From the NCBI RefSeq assembly GCF_000711235.1, contig NZ_JOMI01000002.1:248001-312000 (forward strand): a DNA stretch of 64,000 nt. Direction: 5' to 3'. This DNA comes from Prevotella sp. 10(H). Its GTDB lineage: Bacteria; Bacteroidota; Bacteroidia; Bacteroidales; Dysgonomonadaceae. The position numbers and the translations under genes were made by a program. The notes beneath the pieces are model-generated. The model saw only the letters and a program-made list of their open reading frames with translations. It was not told where the DNA came from and did not search any database. Every line of letters begins with the position of its first letter. The first letter of the stretch is position 1. Shown piece by piece: positions 37,646-46,706 of the stretch.

Positions 37646-38908
37646 ATGCCTCAAAACCACTCTCAGAACAAAAAGTTTTCTACACGAATCATAAGTGAAA
37701 AATTTAAGAAGCAGGATGTGCACGGTGCTATATCTATGCCCATATATCGTAATGCCGCATTCGAATTTCCCGATTCGGAAAGTATTGCCGCCGCTTTTCA
37801 GTATAAGGAAGAAGTTGCTTCACATACCTATACAAGGATAACGAACCCTTCGGTCGAAAATCTTGAATGCAAGATAAAAGCCGCATCGGGTGCCGAAAAT
37901 GTAATGGCGCTGGCTTCAGGCATGGCGGCTATATCGAATACATTTCTTACAATAGCTTATACAGGTAGTAATATTGTGACTTCACCGCATCTTTTCGGGA
38001 ATACCTTTTCCCTGTTCAACTTCACACTTGCGGCTTTTGGCGTAGAAGTACGTTTTGTAAATACGGATAATATTGAAGAAGTCGCTTCTGCTATCGACGA
38101 AAATACATGCGCTTTCTTCTGCGAACTGATAACAAATCCTCATCTCGAAATAGCAAACCTGCCCGAAATTTCGAAGATATTGAAGATGCGAAATGTGCCG
38201 ATGATTGTAGATGCTACGGTTATCCCGTGGTGCGGATTCGATGCGCGCAAGGCAGGTGTGGATATCGAAGTGGTATCGACTACAAAATACATCTCGGGGG
38301 GAGCAACAACTATCGGCGGTGCTATTGTAGACTATGGAACTTTCAATTGGGCACACAATAAACGGCTTTCAACTGTGATAAAAAAAGACGGAATGTCGCA
38401 ATTCTCATTCAAATTGAAACGCGAAATTGCCCGTAACATGGGCGCGGCTATGGATCCCGAAACGGCTTATTTGCAGGCATTAGGAATGGAGTCGTTGCAA
38501 CTGCGTTTTGAGAAAATGTCTACTTCGGCATACGATCTGGCAAAATTCCTTTCCGAACAAAATAAAGTGGTTAAAGTCGGTTATCCAAAGTTGGAAAGCT
38601 CTCCGTATAAAAAGATATCAGACAGTCTGTTTTCAGGTAATCCGGGTGCAATGCTGACATTCTGCCTTGAAAATAAAGAAGCATGTTACAAGTTTATGGA
38701 CAGGCTACAGATTATCCGCCGGGCAACAAACCTTTTCGATAATAAAACGCTGATTATTCATCCTGAATCTACAATCTACGGTACATTCCCGCCTGAAATG
38801 AAAGGCCTGATAGGCATAGAAGATAACCTGATGCGTTTATCTGTCGGATTGGAAGATGTGGCCGATTTGCAGGCTGATATTATACAGGCGCTCGAAGATA
38901 AAAATTAA
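37646..38908 (+). CDS. Cys/Met-metabolism PLP-dependent enzyme (O-acetylhomoserine sulfhydrylase-like)
   Basis: 420 aa. PLP-lysine in STTKYISGGATTIGG, the tyrosine/arginine pair in HTYTRITNPSVENLE, ALASGMAAIS, and the C-terminal LSVGLEDVADLQADI are all present. The family includes cystathionine gamma-synthase, methionine gamma-lyase and O-acetylhomoserine sulfhydrylase. Length and the VDATVIPWCGF segment favour an acetylhomoserine-type enzyme, but the exact reaction cannot be told from sequence alone. No SAM riboswitch precedes it. Confidence 0.85.
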   Translation: MPQNHSQNKKFSTRIISEKFKKQDVHGAISMPIYRNAAFEFPDSESIAAAFQYKEEVASHTYTRITNPSVENLECKIKAASGAENVMALASGMAAISNTFLTIAYTGSNIVTSPHLFGNTFSLFNFTLAAFGVEVRFVNTDNIEEVASAIDENTCAFFCELITNPHLEIANLPEISKILKMRNVPMIVDATVIPWCGFDARKAGVDIEVVSTTKYISGGATTIGGAIVDYGTFNWAHNKRLSTVIKKDGMSQFSFKLKREIARNMGAAMDPETAYLQALGMESLQLRFEKMSTSAYDLAKFLSEQNKVVKVGYPKLESSPYKKISDSLFSGNPGAMLTFCLENKEACYKFMDRLQIIRRATNLFDNKTLIIHPESTIYGTFPPEMKGLIGIEDNLMRLSVGLEDVADLQADIIQALEDKN

Positions 38909-38964
38909 GCTTTATTTTTCACATTAATTGTAAGATAATAGTTACTACTTTCAAAGAAAAATAG

Positions 38965-38972
38965 TACTTTTG
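38965..38972 (+). promoter_or_regulatory. -7 box of aroQ-pyk
   Basis: TACTTTTG, 51 bp before the aroQ ATG. Confidence 0.55.
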
Positions 38973-39023
38973 TCCTCTAAACTAATAAAATAGCGCAATC
39001 CGGCGCTAATTATCTGATTAATA

Positions 39024-39455
39024 ATGAAGATACTGATAATAAACGGTCCTAATCTGAATCTGCTGGGAAAAAGGGAGCCCGATGTATACGGGAATACTTC
39101 TTTCGAAGAATACTTCTCAGGCTTGCAGCAGACTTACAAGGATTGTGAATTATCATATTTCCAGTCCAATCATGAAGGAGCGCTTATCGATAAGATACAC
39201 GAAGACGGATTTACGTGCGACGGCATAGTCCTAAACGCAGGAGCATACACGCATACATCCGTTGCGCTTCACGATGCTATAAAAGCGGTGACTACACCGG
39301 TTATTGAAGTTCATATATCCAATATTCATACGCGGGAAGAGTTCAGACATAAATCACTCATTGCAGCGGCCTGCAAAGGATCGGTCGTTGGCTTGGGGCT
39401 TTTGTCTTATGAACTGGCAATAGATTATTTCCTGAAAGCAGGAAAAGCTATATAA
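39024..39455 (+). CDS. aroQ: 3-dehydroquinate dehydratase, type II
   Basis: 143 aa shikimate-pathway enzyme. IINGPNLNLLGKREPDVYG carries the catalytic tyrosine segment, SNHEGALIDKI, LNAGAYTHTSVAL, and EVHISNIHTREEFRH with the catalytic histidine. Followed by pyk after 44 bp. Confidence 0.96.
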   Translation: MKILIINGPNLNLLGKREPDVYGNTSFEEYFSGLQQTYKDCELSYFQSNHEGALIDKIHEDGFTCDGIVLNAGAYTHTSVALHDAIKAVTTPVIEVHISNIHTREEFRHKSLIAAACKGSVVGLGLLSYELAIDYFLKAGKAI

Positions 39456-39499
39456 AACAGAATTGAAAAGAAACAATATACATTAATTAAATTGCATTT

Positions 39500-40966
39500 A
39501 TGACTCAGAAGAAAACGAAAATTGTAGCTACAATTTCAGACATGCGTTGTGATGTTGATTTTCTGAAATCGTTGTACAACGAAGGAATCAACGTTGTTAG
39601 GATGAACTCTGCCCACATGACAGAAGAGGGCTTTATTCAGGTAATGACAAATGTACGCGCGGTATCTCCTCACATTGGTATTATGATGGACACAAAAGGT
39701 CCGGAAATACGTACCGCTAAAAATGCGTCGGGAGAGAAAATCGTTGTAAAAACAGGAGATAAAATCAAGGTCGTAGGAGACCTCAATTTCCTTTCTACTC
39801 AAGAACAAATAGGTGTTTCTTATCCTAGTATTGTTCAGGATGTGCCTGTAGGTAGCATACTTCTCGTTGACGATGGTGAAACTGCAATGAAAGTTATCGA
39901 CAAAACAACTGACTACCTTCTTTGCGAAATTCAGAACGATGGTACTATCGGTAACCGCAAGAGCGTAAACATTCCGGGAGTAAGCGTAAACCTTCCTTCT
40001 ATTACTGCAAAAGATAAAAGAAGTATTGAAATCGCAATCGAAAACAAAGCCGATTTTATCGCTCACTCATTTGTAAGAAACAAACAGGATGTATTAGATG
40101 TACAAAAAATCCTCGACGAATATAACAGCCCTATCAAGATTATCGCTAAGATCGAAAATCAGGAAGGTGTTGACAATATCGACGAAATTTTTGAAACAGC
40201 TTACGGTGTAATGGTTGCCCGTGGTGACCTCGGTATCGAAGTACCGCAGGAAAATATCCCTGCTATCCAGCGTTTACTTATCCGTAAAGCTATTGAATAT
40301 AAGAAGCCGGTTATCGTTGCAACGCAGATGTTGCACACTATGATCGAGAATCCACGCCCTACACGTGCAGAGGTTACAGATATCGCTAATGCAGTATATT
40401 ACGGAACTGATGCCGTGATGTTGAGTGGAGAAACAGCCTATGGTAAATATCCGTTGGAAGCTGTTCGCACAATGGCGCAAATTTGTGCTACTACAGAGCA
40501 GTCTAAACTGGACGAAAAAGTTATTCCTGTACCTTTCAAAGATGAAGAATACGATACTACATCTTTCTTGGCGAAACAAGCTGTTAAGGCTGCAACACAG
40601 TTAGGTCTTGCTGCTATTATTACAGATAGCTATACAGGGCGTACAGCACGTACGATTGCTGCATTCCGCAGTAAATGTCCTGTCTATGCAGTTTGCTGTA
40701 GCGAAGAAGTTGCACGCCAGCTTTCTGTATGCTATGGTATACAGGCCAGCTATCAGGAATCAACAGGGTTTACTACTCATCAGCACAAGCAATATTTCCT
40801 GAAAGCTCTTAACTCTATGCTGGAAGGCGGTCTGGTAAATAAAGAAGATCAGGTTGCTTATCTGAGCGGTTCGTTCGGTGAAGGTAAAGGAACATCATTC
40901 CTTGAAATCAACGGAGTTGGCCGTGTTGTAGATGCAGGTGATGCTTTTGAAGTGCCTGTAGATTAA
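39500..40966 (+). CDS. pyk: Pyruvate kinase
   Basis: 488 aa. MMDTKGPEIRTA near 63, the active-site segment IIAKIENQEGVDNIDEI near 214, VARGDLGIEVP and the TRAEVTDIANAV region are all present. A C-terminal allosteric domain follows. It converts PEP and ADP to pyruvate and ATP. Likely co-transcribed with aroQ, both using or producing PEP-derived metabolites. Confidence 0.97.
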   Translation: MTQKKTKIVATISDMRCDVDFLKSLYNEGINVVRMNSAHMTEEGFIQVMTNVRAVSPHIGIMMDTKGPEIRTAKNASGEKIVVKTGDKIKVVGDLNFLSTQEQIGVSYPSIVQDVPVGSILLVDDGETAMKVIDKTTDYLLCEIQNDGTIGNRKSVNIPGVSVNLPSITAKDKRSIEIAIENKADFIAHSFVRNKQDVLDVQKILDEYNSPIKIIAKIENQEGVDNIDEIFETAYGVMVARGDLGIEVPQENIPAIQRLLIRKAIEYKKPVIVATQMLHTMIENPRPTRAEVTDIANAVYYGTDAVMLSGETAYGKYPLEAVRTMAQICATTEQSKLDEKVIPVPFKDEEYDTTSFLAKQAVKAATQLGLAAIITDSYTGRTARTIAAFRSKCPVYAVCCSEEVARQLSVCYGIQASYQESTGFTTHQHKQYFLKALNSMLEGGLVNKEDQVAYLSGSFGEGKGTSFLEINGVGRVVDAGDAFEVPVD

Positions 40967-41026
40967 GACTCGAAATTATAAGTGATGAATTAAATTATAA
41001 GTTTTAATTTTATTGCTTACCAAAAT

Positions 41027-41058
41027 AAAAAGGGATACATTCTGATGTATCCCTTTTT
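41027..41058. terminator. Bidirectional terminator between pyk and the cupin gene
   Basis: Perfect 14-bp stem AAAAAGGGATACAT / ATGTATCCCTTTTT around a TCTG loop. It ends 3 bp from the cupin stop codon. Confidence 0.92.
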
Positions 41059-41060
41059 CA

Positions 41061-41414
41061 TTATTCTAAATCTGTCCTGTCGTTAGTTGTGTCATTGTCG
41101 GGCTGCGAAACGAGCAGAAAATCAATTGCTTCAGATGATTCATTAGCTATATAATGCCTCATCATCGGTTCTATAAGCACTCCTTGCTGTTCTTTTAGTG
41201 TCACGGTCTTGCCGTCCACTTTGATTGTTGCCGTACCTTTGAGAATAAAGAAGAATTGCCGCGATGAAGAATGGAAGTGTAATGTTTCACGTGTTCCGGC
41301 GGGCATTGTTTCAATTTTCACTGACAGTGAATCTCTGTTCATGAGAATCCAACTGCTGCATTTGTCACCCCAGAAATAATGAGGGGCTGAATTCTTATCT
41401 ATCACTCTGCTCAT
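41061..41414 (-). CDS. Cupin-domain protein
   Basis: 117-aa single cupin: first motif GTRETLHFHSSSRQFFFILKG (about 40-60), second motif with a reduced metal site (GVLIEPMMRHYIAN). One or two histidines of the metal site are retained. These small cupins often bind sugars or act as epimerases or stress proteins; no specific function can be given. Confidence 0.85.
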   Translation of the reverse strand: MSRVIDKNSAPHYFWGDKCSSWILMNRDSLSVKIETMPAGTRETLHFHSSSRQFFFILKGTATIKVDGKTVTLKEQQGVLIEPMMRHYIANESSEAIDFLLVSQPDNDTTNDRTDLE

Positions 41415-41550
41415 AATACTACAATTTTAAAGGTAAAGTGTCTTAAAATTAAGAAATAATTTGGATAATATCGTTATTTTATCGATTTATATCGGATAAA
41501 TAACGTATTGTATTTCTGTAAAACGAGTAGAGATAAATGTTTATTCTATC

Positions 41551-42168
41551 CTATTCTTTGAAGTATTTCTTGGCGTTCAGCTCACAACCATCCTTATAGG
41601 TTATAATATCATCATCGAATTCTTTGGATTCATGAAAACTTTTTCGTTTTACAGTCCAATATTCGTTCAGTACCGAACGGTAGCAGATTTCCATTTCCAG
41701 ATTAAGAAATTTGGGATACATATATTGTAATATATCAGGACTTTGCAACCAGCTTATAATAACTATCATTTGGCCCGGCATAATAACTTTATTTCTCAGC
41801 GGTTCTATTTCAGGAGAACTCTTAATATGTTCAGGTATTTGCATCTGCTTGCGCAGATCAGACCACGATTCTATTTCAACGCCATCCAGTCTCATTACTA
41901 CCTTTTCGATAATGGCAGGTCCGTTACCCTGATTGGTAATATTTATATCGAATTCGGTTGGTTGACCCTCGCTTTGGAAGCCTACACCTCTTCCGATATA
42001 TAAATGAGGCCATGTGGAAGCTTTATTTTGTTCTATCAGAATATCGGTCTGCCTTGTCAGAAGGGCGGTTTGCTGTATGTACATTATCAGTGTAAAAAGG
42101 CTTACGGCAAGGGCCATGATAGTCAGTAAATTACTTTTTAAAAACCGTCCTGTTTTGTCTTTTTCCAT
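41551..42168 (-). CDS. Membrane-anchored protein of unknown function (205 aa)
   Basis: Short basic N-terminus, one membrane helix (LTIMALAVSLFTLIMYIQQ, about 14-32), a helical stalk (TALLTRQTDILIEQNKA), and an extracytoplasmic beta-rich domain (FDINITNQGNGPAIIEKVVMRLDG). The layout resembles other single-pass Bacteroidetes hypotheticals. No catalytic motif. Confidence 0.65.
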   Translation of the reverse strand: MEKDKTGRFLKSNLLTIMALAVSLFTLIMYIQQTALLTRQTDILIEQNKASTWPHLYIGRGVGFQSEGQPTEFDINITNQGNGPAIIEKVVMRLDGVEIESWSDLRKQMQIPEHIKSSPEIEPLRNKVIMPGQMIVIISWLQSPDILQYMYPKFLNLEMEICYRSVLNEYWTVKRKSFHESKEFDDDIITYKDGCELNAKKYFKE

Positions 42169-42324
42169 GGTGTGTTAATCGGTATGAATAGTATTATTTA
42201 TATGTCAGATTGTGAAATTACGGAAATATTTCATTTATGCGAACAATCTTCAGATAAATCATATCTTTTTGTTTAATTCTGAAATCATTATCTTTACTTT
42301 GTATCGTTTTAATAAATATAAGGA

Positions 42325-42969
42325 ATGTCATTAGATAGAAACGAATCCATCGAGGAATATATACTTTCCCATATCGACGAAGAAAGCGATCTGCTGAAAC
42401 AACTTAACCGTGATGCGCATGTCAACCTCTTGAAACCGCGCATGCTTTCGGGTCATCTGCAAGGCAAGATGCTGCAAATGTTCTGCAGGATGATGCAACC
42501 GAAATATATTCTCGAAATAGGTACATATACCGCCTATGCTACTCTTTGCCTTGCCGAAGGGGCTACCGATGATGCCGAAATACATACCGTCGAGGTAAAT
42601 GACGAACTGGAAGATTTCATTATGAAATATCTTCATCAAACGAAACTGAAAGATAAGATACACCTGCATATCGGCGATGCAATGGAAATTATTCCACAAA
42701 TCGACAGAATTTTCGACCTCGTTTTTATCGATGCCAACAAGCGACATTATATTGAGTATTATAATCTCATTTTCGATAAAGTTCGTTCCGGCGGGCTTAT
42801 CATTGCAGATAATACGCTATGGGACGGGCATGTGCTGGAAAAACCCAAGCCATCGGATAAACAGACTATCGGCATACAGTTATTCAATGATATGATTGCT
42901 AAAGACGACAGGGTGGAAAAAGTTATTCTGCCTGTAAGGGACGGATTGACACTGATATGGAAAAAATAA
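42325..42969 (+). CDS. SAM-dependent O-methyltransferase (COMT-like)
   Basis: 214 aa. SAM-binding motif I in ILEIGTYTAYATLCLAEG (about 68-85), acidic residue of motif II in HTVEVNDELE, and metal-binding VFIDANKRHYIEYY and IADNTLWDG. The family methylates catechol-like or other hydroxyl substrates; the substrate is unknown. Confidence 0.9.
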   Translation: MSLDRNESIEEYILSHIDEESDLLKQLNRDAHVNLLKPRMLSGHLQGKMLQMFCRMMQPKYILEIGTYTAYATLCLAEGATDDAEIHTVEVNDELEDFIMKYLHQTKLKDKIHLHIGDAMEIIPQIDRIFDLVFIDANKRHYIEYYNLIFDKVRSGGLIIADNTLWDGHVLEKPKPSDKQTIGIQLFNDMIAKDDRVEKVILPVRDGLTLIWKK

Positions 42970-43008
42970 ATTGACTAATTAAAATCCTGAAATCAGAGAT
43001 AACCATTG

Positions 43009-43036
43009 TTAACTGTTGACTGCTCACTGTTAACTG
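43009..43036. repeat. Heptanucleotide array ahead of rbfA
   Basis: Four consecutive heptamers TTAACTG, TTGACTG, CTCACTG, TTAACTG, the same NNNACTG unit as in copy A at 26493-26520. It lies just upstream of the rbfA -7 box. Confidence 0.8.
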
Positions 43037-43044
43037 AAAAATAT

Positions 43045-43052
43045 TACCTTTG
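43045..43052 (+). promoter_or_regulatory. -7 box of rbfA
   Basis: TACCTTTG, 19 bp before ATG 43071. The heptamer array overlaps the -33 region. Confidence 0.6.
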
Positions 43053-43070
43053 TACCCTAAATTATACAAA

Positions 43071-43427
43071 ATGGATACAACCAGACAACAAAAGATAAAT
43101 CGCCTTATTCAGAAGGAACTAAGCGAAATATTCAGGAAACAGACACAACAAATGCGCGGTGTACTTGTTTCTGTAAGTACGGTGCGTGTAAGTCCCGATC
43201 TTGGTATTGCCAAAGTATACCTGAGTATTTTCCCGTCCGAAAAGGCTGAGGAGTTACTTGAGAATATAAAGATCAATGTAAAGACCCTGCGTTTCGACTT
43301 AGGGCAAAAGGTCGGCAAACAGTTACGCGTCATTCCCGAATTGTCATTCTATCTCGATGATTCCCTCGATTATCTTGAGAATATAGATAAGCTGCTCGGT
43401 AAAGAAAATAACAGCAAAGACGAATAA
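43071..43427 (+). CDS. rbfA: Ribosome-binding factor A
   Basis: 118 aa KH-like 30S maturation factor. RQQKINRLIQKELSEIFRKQ at the start, VRVSPDLGIAKVYLSIFP, and the C-terminal IPELSFYLDDSLDYLENIDKLL are typical. The frame is open from 43050 but ATG 43071 (MDTTRQQKIN) fits the promoter and the family start. Confidence 0.95.
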   Translation: MDTTRQQKINRLIQKELSEIFRKQTQQMRGVLVSVSTVRVSPDLGIAKVYLSIFPSEKAEELLENIKINVKTLRFDLGQKVGKQLRVIPELSFYLDDSLDYLENIDKLLGKENNSKDE

Positions 43428-43428
43428 A

Positions 43429-44694
43429 TTGAACCTTCCGTTTCATATAGCCAAACGTTACCTTTTTGCGAAGAAGTCGCATAATGCAATCAATGTCATA
43501 TCGATGATATCGGTATGCGGCATTACATTGGCTACTGCTGCGTTAGTGTGTGTCTTGTCTGTATTCAACGGTTTTACCGGAGTGGTGGATAAGACGTTCA
43601 GCTCTTTCGATCCCCAGTTGCAGATAACTCCTGTACAGGGAAAAGTTTTCAATCCCGATACTCCTGAAATGCAGGAGGTAGAGCAGCTTCCCGAAATAGA
43701 CTTTACATCCGAATCCCTCGAAGAAAACGCCTTATTGATGAATGGTGGCAGACAGGAGCCGATTTTGCTTAAAGGTGTTTCGGAAGGATTTGAAAAACTC
43801 GCTGATATCGACAGCCTTATTATTGACGGGCATTTTCTGTTGAGAGAGAAGACTGCAGATGCGGTGCATGCTACAGAAACAGATTCCGTAAGTGAATGGC
43901 ATATCGATAACGGTGTTATCGGTGCAGGACTTGCCATGTTTATCGGTGTACGGGCAAATTTTGTCGATCCTGTAGAAATTTATATGCCGAAGAGGAATGT
44001 AAGGGTTAATCCTGCTAATCCGTCTACGGCATTTGACAGGGCTAGTGTATATATAAGCGGAGTATTTGCTATTAATCAGGCAAAATATGATGATCAGATA
44101 CTGATCATATCTATCGAACTGGCAAGGGAATTGCTGAACTACGAAAAAGAAGTTTCTTCTATTGACATAAAACTGAAAAATGCCGGGGAAGTAGAAAGTG
44201 TTCAGGCAAAAATAAAATCCATATTAGGAGATAATTATTCGGTAAAGAACCGTTTCGAACAGCAGGAAAGCATGTTTCGCATGGTAAGTATCGAAAAATG
44301 GATGACATTTCTTATACTGGGTATAATTCTTATTATAGCTACATTTAATATTGTAGGGTCGCTGACCATGCTCATATTTGAAAAAACTGACGATATTACT
44401 ATCCTTAGAAATATGGGAGCAGATAATAGGCTGATAACAAATATATTCCTGTTTGAGGGCTGGTTGATAAATATCAGCGGTGCAATAGCGGGACTGGTTC
44501 TGGGCATTATTATATGTGTGCTTCAGCAGCATTTCGGCTTACTTAAACTCGGTTCGTCCCCCGGAGCTTTTATTATGGATGACTATCCTGTTTCAGTAAA
44601 TTTGATGGATATTCTTCTGATATTTGTAACGGTGAGTATTGTCGGATTTCTTGCCGTGCTTTATCCGGTGAATAATTTGAGAAAACGTTTATAA
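43429..44694 (+). CDS. LolC/LolE-family ABC transporter permease
   Basis: 421 aa, one N-terminal helix, a large periplasmic domain (about 50-270) and three C-terminal helices, the MacB/FtsX topology. It starts with NLPFHIAKRYLFAKKSHNAINVISMISVCG, the usual beginning of this family, which supports the TTG codon at 43429, 1 nt after the rbfA stop. It probably works with an unlinked ATPase in lipoprotein release. It overlaps the convergent GNAT gene by 6 bp. Confidence 0.88.
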   Translation: MNLPFHIAKRYLFAKKSHNAINVISMISVCGITLATAALVCVLSVFNGFTGVVDKTFSSFDPQLQITPVQGKVFNPDTPEMQEVEQLPEIDFTSESLEENALLMNGGRQEPILLKGVSEGFEKLADIDSLIIDGHFLLREKTADAVHATETDSVSEWHIDNGVIGAGLAMFIGVRANFVDPVEIYMPKRNVRVNPANPSTAFDRASVYISGVFAINQAKYDDQILIISIELARELLNYEKEVSSIDIKLKNAGEVESVQAKIKSILGDNYSVKNRFEQQESMFRMVSIEKWMTFLILGIILIIATFNIVGSLTMLIFEKTDDITILRNMGADNRLITNIFLFEGWLINISGAIAGLVLGIIICVLQQHFGLLKLGSSPGAFIMDDYPVSVNLMDILLIFVTVSIVGFLAVLYPVNNLRKRL

Positions 44695-45174
44695 TATCAG
44701 TTGCCAGAATTCGACGTCTATCAACTTGCCGAATTTCGTTCCCGCTTCTTTAAAATTCCCAATCAATTCGAAGTTAAATTTGCGGTGAAGTTTTTGACTT
44801 TCCGGATTTGGAAGTGATACGACCCCAATCAATGAATGAATATTTGCTCTTCGCGCGCGTTCAATTAATTCCTGATAGAGTATACTCCCTGTTCCGTGAC
44901 CCGTCATTGTGTGGTCGAGGTAGACACTTGTTTCCATTGTGATGTCGTAGGCGGCTCTTTCGCGCCAGTTCGCGAAGTAGGCGTAGCCTGTTATTATGCC
45001 TCTCTCTTCGTATACAAAAAAAGGAAAATTTTTCTGTTCTATTTTTTCTATACGCCGCATTATATCTACATCTGTGACCGGTTCGTATTCGAAAGTGATA
45101 ATCGTGTTTTCGATGTAGTAATTGTATATTTCTGCAATTCTCTTTGCATCGTTAAGATTTACATTTCTTATCAT
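44689..45174 (-). CDS. GNAT acetyltransferase, phosphinothricin-acetyltransferase type
   Basis: 161 aa. IRNVNLNDAKRIAEIYNYYIENTIITFEYEP at the N-terminus, GYAYFANWRERAAYDITMETSVYLDHTMTGHGTGSILY with the acetyl-CoA loop, and GVVSLPNPESQKLHRKFNFELIG near the C-terminus are the PAT/YncA family pattern. The substrate in this organism is unknown. It is 6 bp downstream of the 139-aa gene. Confidence 0.88.
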   Translation of the reverse strand: MIRNVNLNDAKRIAEIYNYYIENTIITFEYEPVTDVDIMRRIEKIEQKNFPFFVYEERGIITGYAYFANWRERAAYDITMETSVYLDHTMTGHGTGSILYQELIERARRANIHSLIGVVSLPNPESQKLHRKFNFELIGNFKEAGTKFGKLIDVEFWQLIL

Positions 45175-45180
45175 AATTCT

Positions 45181-45600
45181 TTACTCTGTTTGTGGAGGCA
45201 TCTCATTCATGTCTTTATGCACTTCGAAAGGTTCGGCCGACACAATGCTATCCACTACGAATTTCGAATAGCCGCGCCAGGGCAGTCTCCCGTAATATTC
45301 TTTATAGTGAAGCTTCACATTCTGTCCGCTCATTCCCATCAGCTTTTTGGCTAGGTCGCTGTCGTCTATCGAAAACTGGAATTCATTCGACTGCAAGCCC
45401 TGCATTCCCTGCCCGAAGCCCGATTGGATAAGTTCCCCTTCGTATGTTTTGAATACAACGCCTTTGTGTTTTACATTATTCAGTGTTCCTGCCTTTACGC
45501 CCGAGTCGCTGAAAGGAACAAAATACCATACATATCCGAAAATAAGCAAACCTGCTATAATGATGGCTGCAATTATCGTAATAACCTTCTTTGCTGTCAT
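45181..45600 (-). CDS. Membrane-anchored protein of unknown function (139 aa)
   Basis: N-terminal anchor (VITIIAAIIIAGLLIFGYVWYFV, about 6-28) followed by a beta-rich domain (GTLNNVKHKGVVFKTYEGELIQSG...FSIDDSDLAKKLMG...KLHYKEYYGRLPWRGYSKFVV). Homologues are common in Bacteroidetes without a known role. Divergent from the MmcQ/YjbR-type gene. Confidence 0.75.
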   Translation of the reverse strand: MTAKKVITIIAAIIIAGLLIFGYVWYFVPFSDSGVKAGTLNNVKHKGVVFKTYEGELIQSGFGQGMQGLQSNEFQFSIDDSDLAKKLMGMSGQNVKLHYKEYYGRLPWRGYSKFVVDSIVSAEPFEVHKDMNEMPPQTE

Positions 45601-45659
45601 AACCTTAAATCTTAAATATTTATAAGGTAAACAACAAATGAGATGTTATGTTCGGTAAA

Positions 45660-45667
45660 CAAAGATA
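45660..45667 (-). promoter_or_regulatory. -7 box of the 139-aa gene
   Basis: Minus-strand TATCTTTG, forming a tight divergent pair with the plus-strand box at 45683. Confidence 0.5.
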
Positions 45668-45682
45668 TTCATAATTTTAGAC

Positions 45683-45690
45683 TATTTTTG
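45683..45690 (+). promoter_or_regulatory. -7 box of the MmcQ/YjbR gene
   Basis: TATTTTTG, 25 bp before ATG 45715. Confidence 0.5.
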
Positions 45691-45714
45691 TATTGTAAAA
45701 CAAAAAGCAACCGT

Positions 45715-46077
45715 ATGAACGTTGAAGAATTAAGGGACTATTGCCTTTCGGTAAAGGGTGCGACCGAATCACTCCCTTTCGATGACAAAACATTGGTCTT
45801 CAAAGTTGTGGGTCGTATGTTTGCATATATTGTCCTCGAACCTAAAGACGGTGTATTTAAGGTTGACCTTAAATGTGATCCTGAGAAATCGGCAGATTTG
45901 CGCGAGCGTTATGAGGGGGTGCAAGGCGGAACCCATACGCGACACCTGACGTGGAATACTGTGTATATTGAAAGCGACCTCTCGGACAGTATGATAAAAG
46001 AATTGATCGATCATTCGGTGGATGAAGTAATAAAGAAGCTTTCGAAAAAGAAAAGAGAAGAATATTTAAACTCGTAA
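45715..46077 (+). CDS. MmcQ/YjbR family protein
   Basis: 120 aa. [37 protein letters not shown] and the conserved [25 protein letters not shown] match the MmcQ/YjbR (CyaY-like fold) DNA-binding family. An upstream in-frame start exists at 45643 but lies before the -7 box, so ATG 45715 is used. Followed by engB 17 bp later. Confidence 0.88.
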   Translation: MNVEELRDYCLSVKGATESLPFDDKTLVFKVVGRMFAYIVLEPKDGVFKVDLKCDPEKSADLRERYEGVQGGTHTRHLTWNTVYIESDLSDSMIKELIDHSVDEVIKKLSKKKREEYLNS

Positions 46078-46094
46078 ACAGAAAAGAACTAAAT

Positions 46095-46691
46095 ATGATT
46101 ATAAAAGATGCTCAGTTTGTAATAAGTAATACCGATTACCGTAAATGTCCGCAGGACGGGAATCCCGAATATGCATTTATCGGGCGTTCGAATGTCGGCA
46201 AATCTTCACTTATTAATACGCTGACAAACAGGAAAGGTTTGGCAATGACGTCGTCTAAACCGGGGAAGACGCAACTGATAAACCATTTTATTATAAATAA
46301 CGAATGGTATCTGGTCGACCTTCCCGGATATGGTTATGCACAACGGGGTAAAGAGGGGCGCGAACAAATAAGGAAGATTATCGATAGCTATATCCTCAAA
46401 AGAGAAGCGCTTACTTGTTTATTTCTTCTATTAGATAGCCGCCATGAGCCGCAAAAGATAGATATCGAATTTATGAACTGGCTCGGAGAGGAAGGTGTAC
46501 CTTTTGCCATTGTATTTACAAAGATAGATAAGTTGAGTAAGGGTGCTCTGAAAAAGAATACCGATTCCTATATTGACACTTTAAAAGAAACATGGGAAGA
46601 GCTTCCACCCATATTTTACACCTCTTCGGAACATCGGATAGGCATTGAAGATGTACTTGGTTATATAGATCAGATAAATAAAAGCCTGTAA
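46095..46691 (+). CDS. engB: Ribosome biogenesis GTPase EngB/YsxC
   Basis: 198 aa. G1 [14 protein letters not shown] (about 32-45), switch region [14 protein letters not shown]3 DLPGYGYA, G4 TKIDKL and the C-terminal [13 protein letters not shown]. Involved in late 50S assembly. Confidence 0.95.
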   Translation: MIIKDAQFVISNTDYRKCPQDGNPEYAFIGRSNVGKSSLINTLTNRKGLAMTSSKPGKTQLINHFIINNEWYLVDLPGYGYAQRGKEGREQIRKIIDSYILKREALTCLFLLLDSRHEPQKIDIEFMNWLGEEGVPFAIVFTKIDKLSKGALKKNTDSYIDTLKETWEELPPIFYTSSEHRIGIEDVLGYIDQINKSL

Positions 46692-46706
46692 ATAAAACTG
46701 CATACT

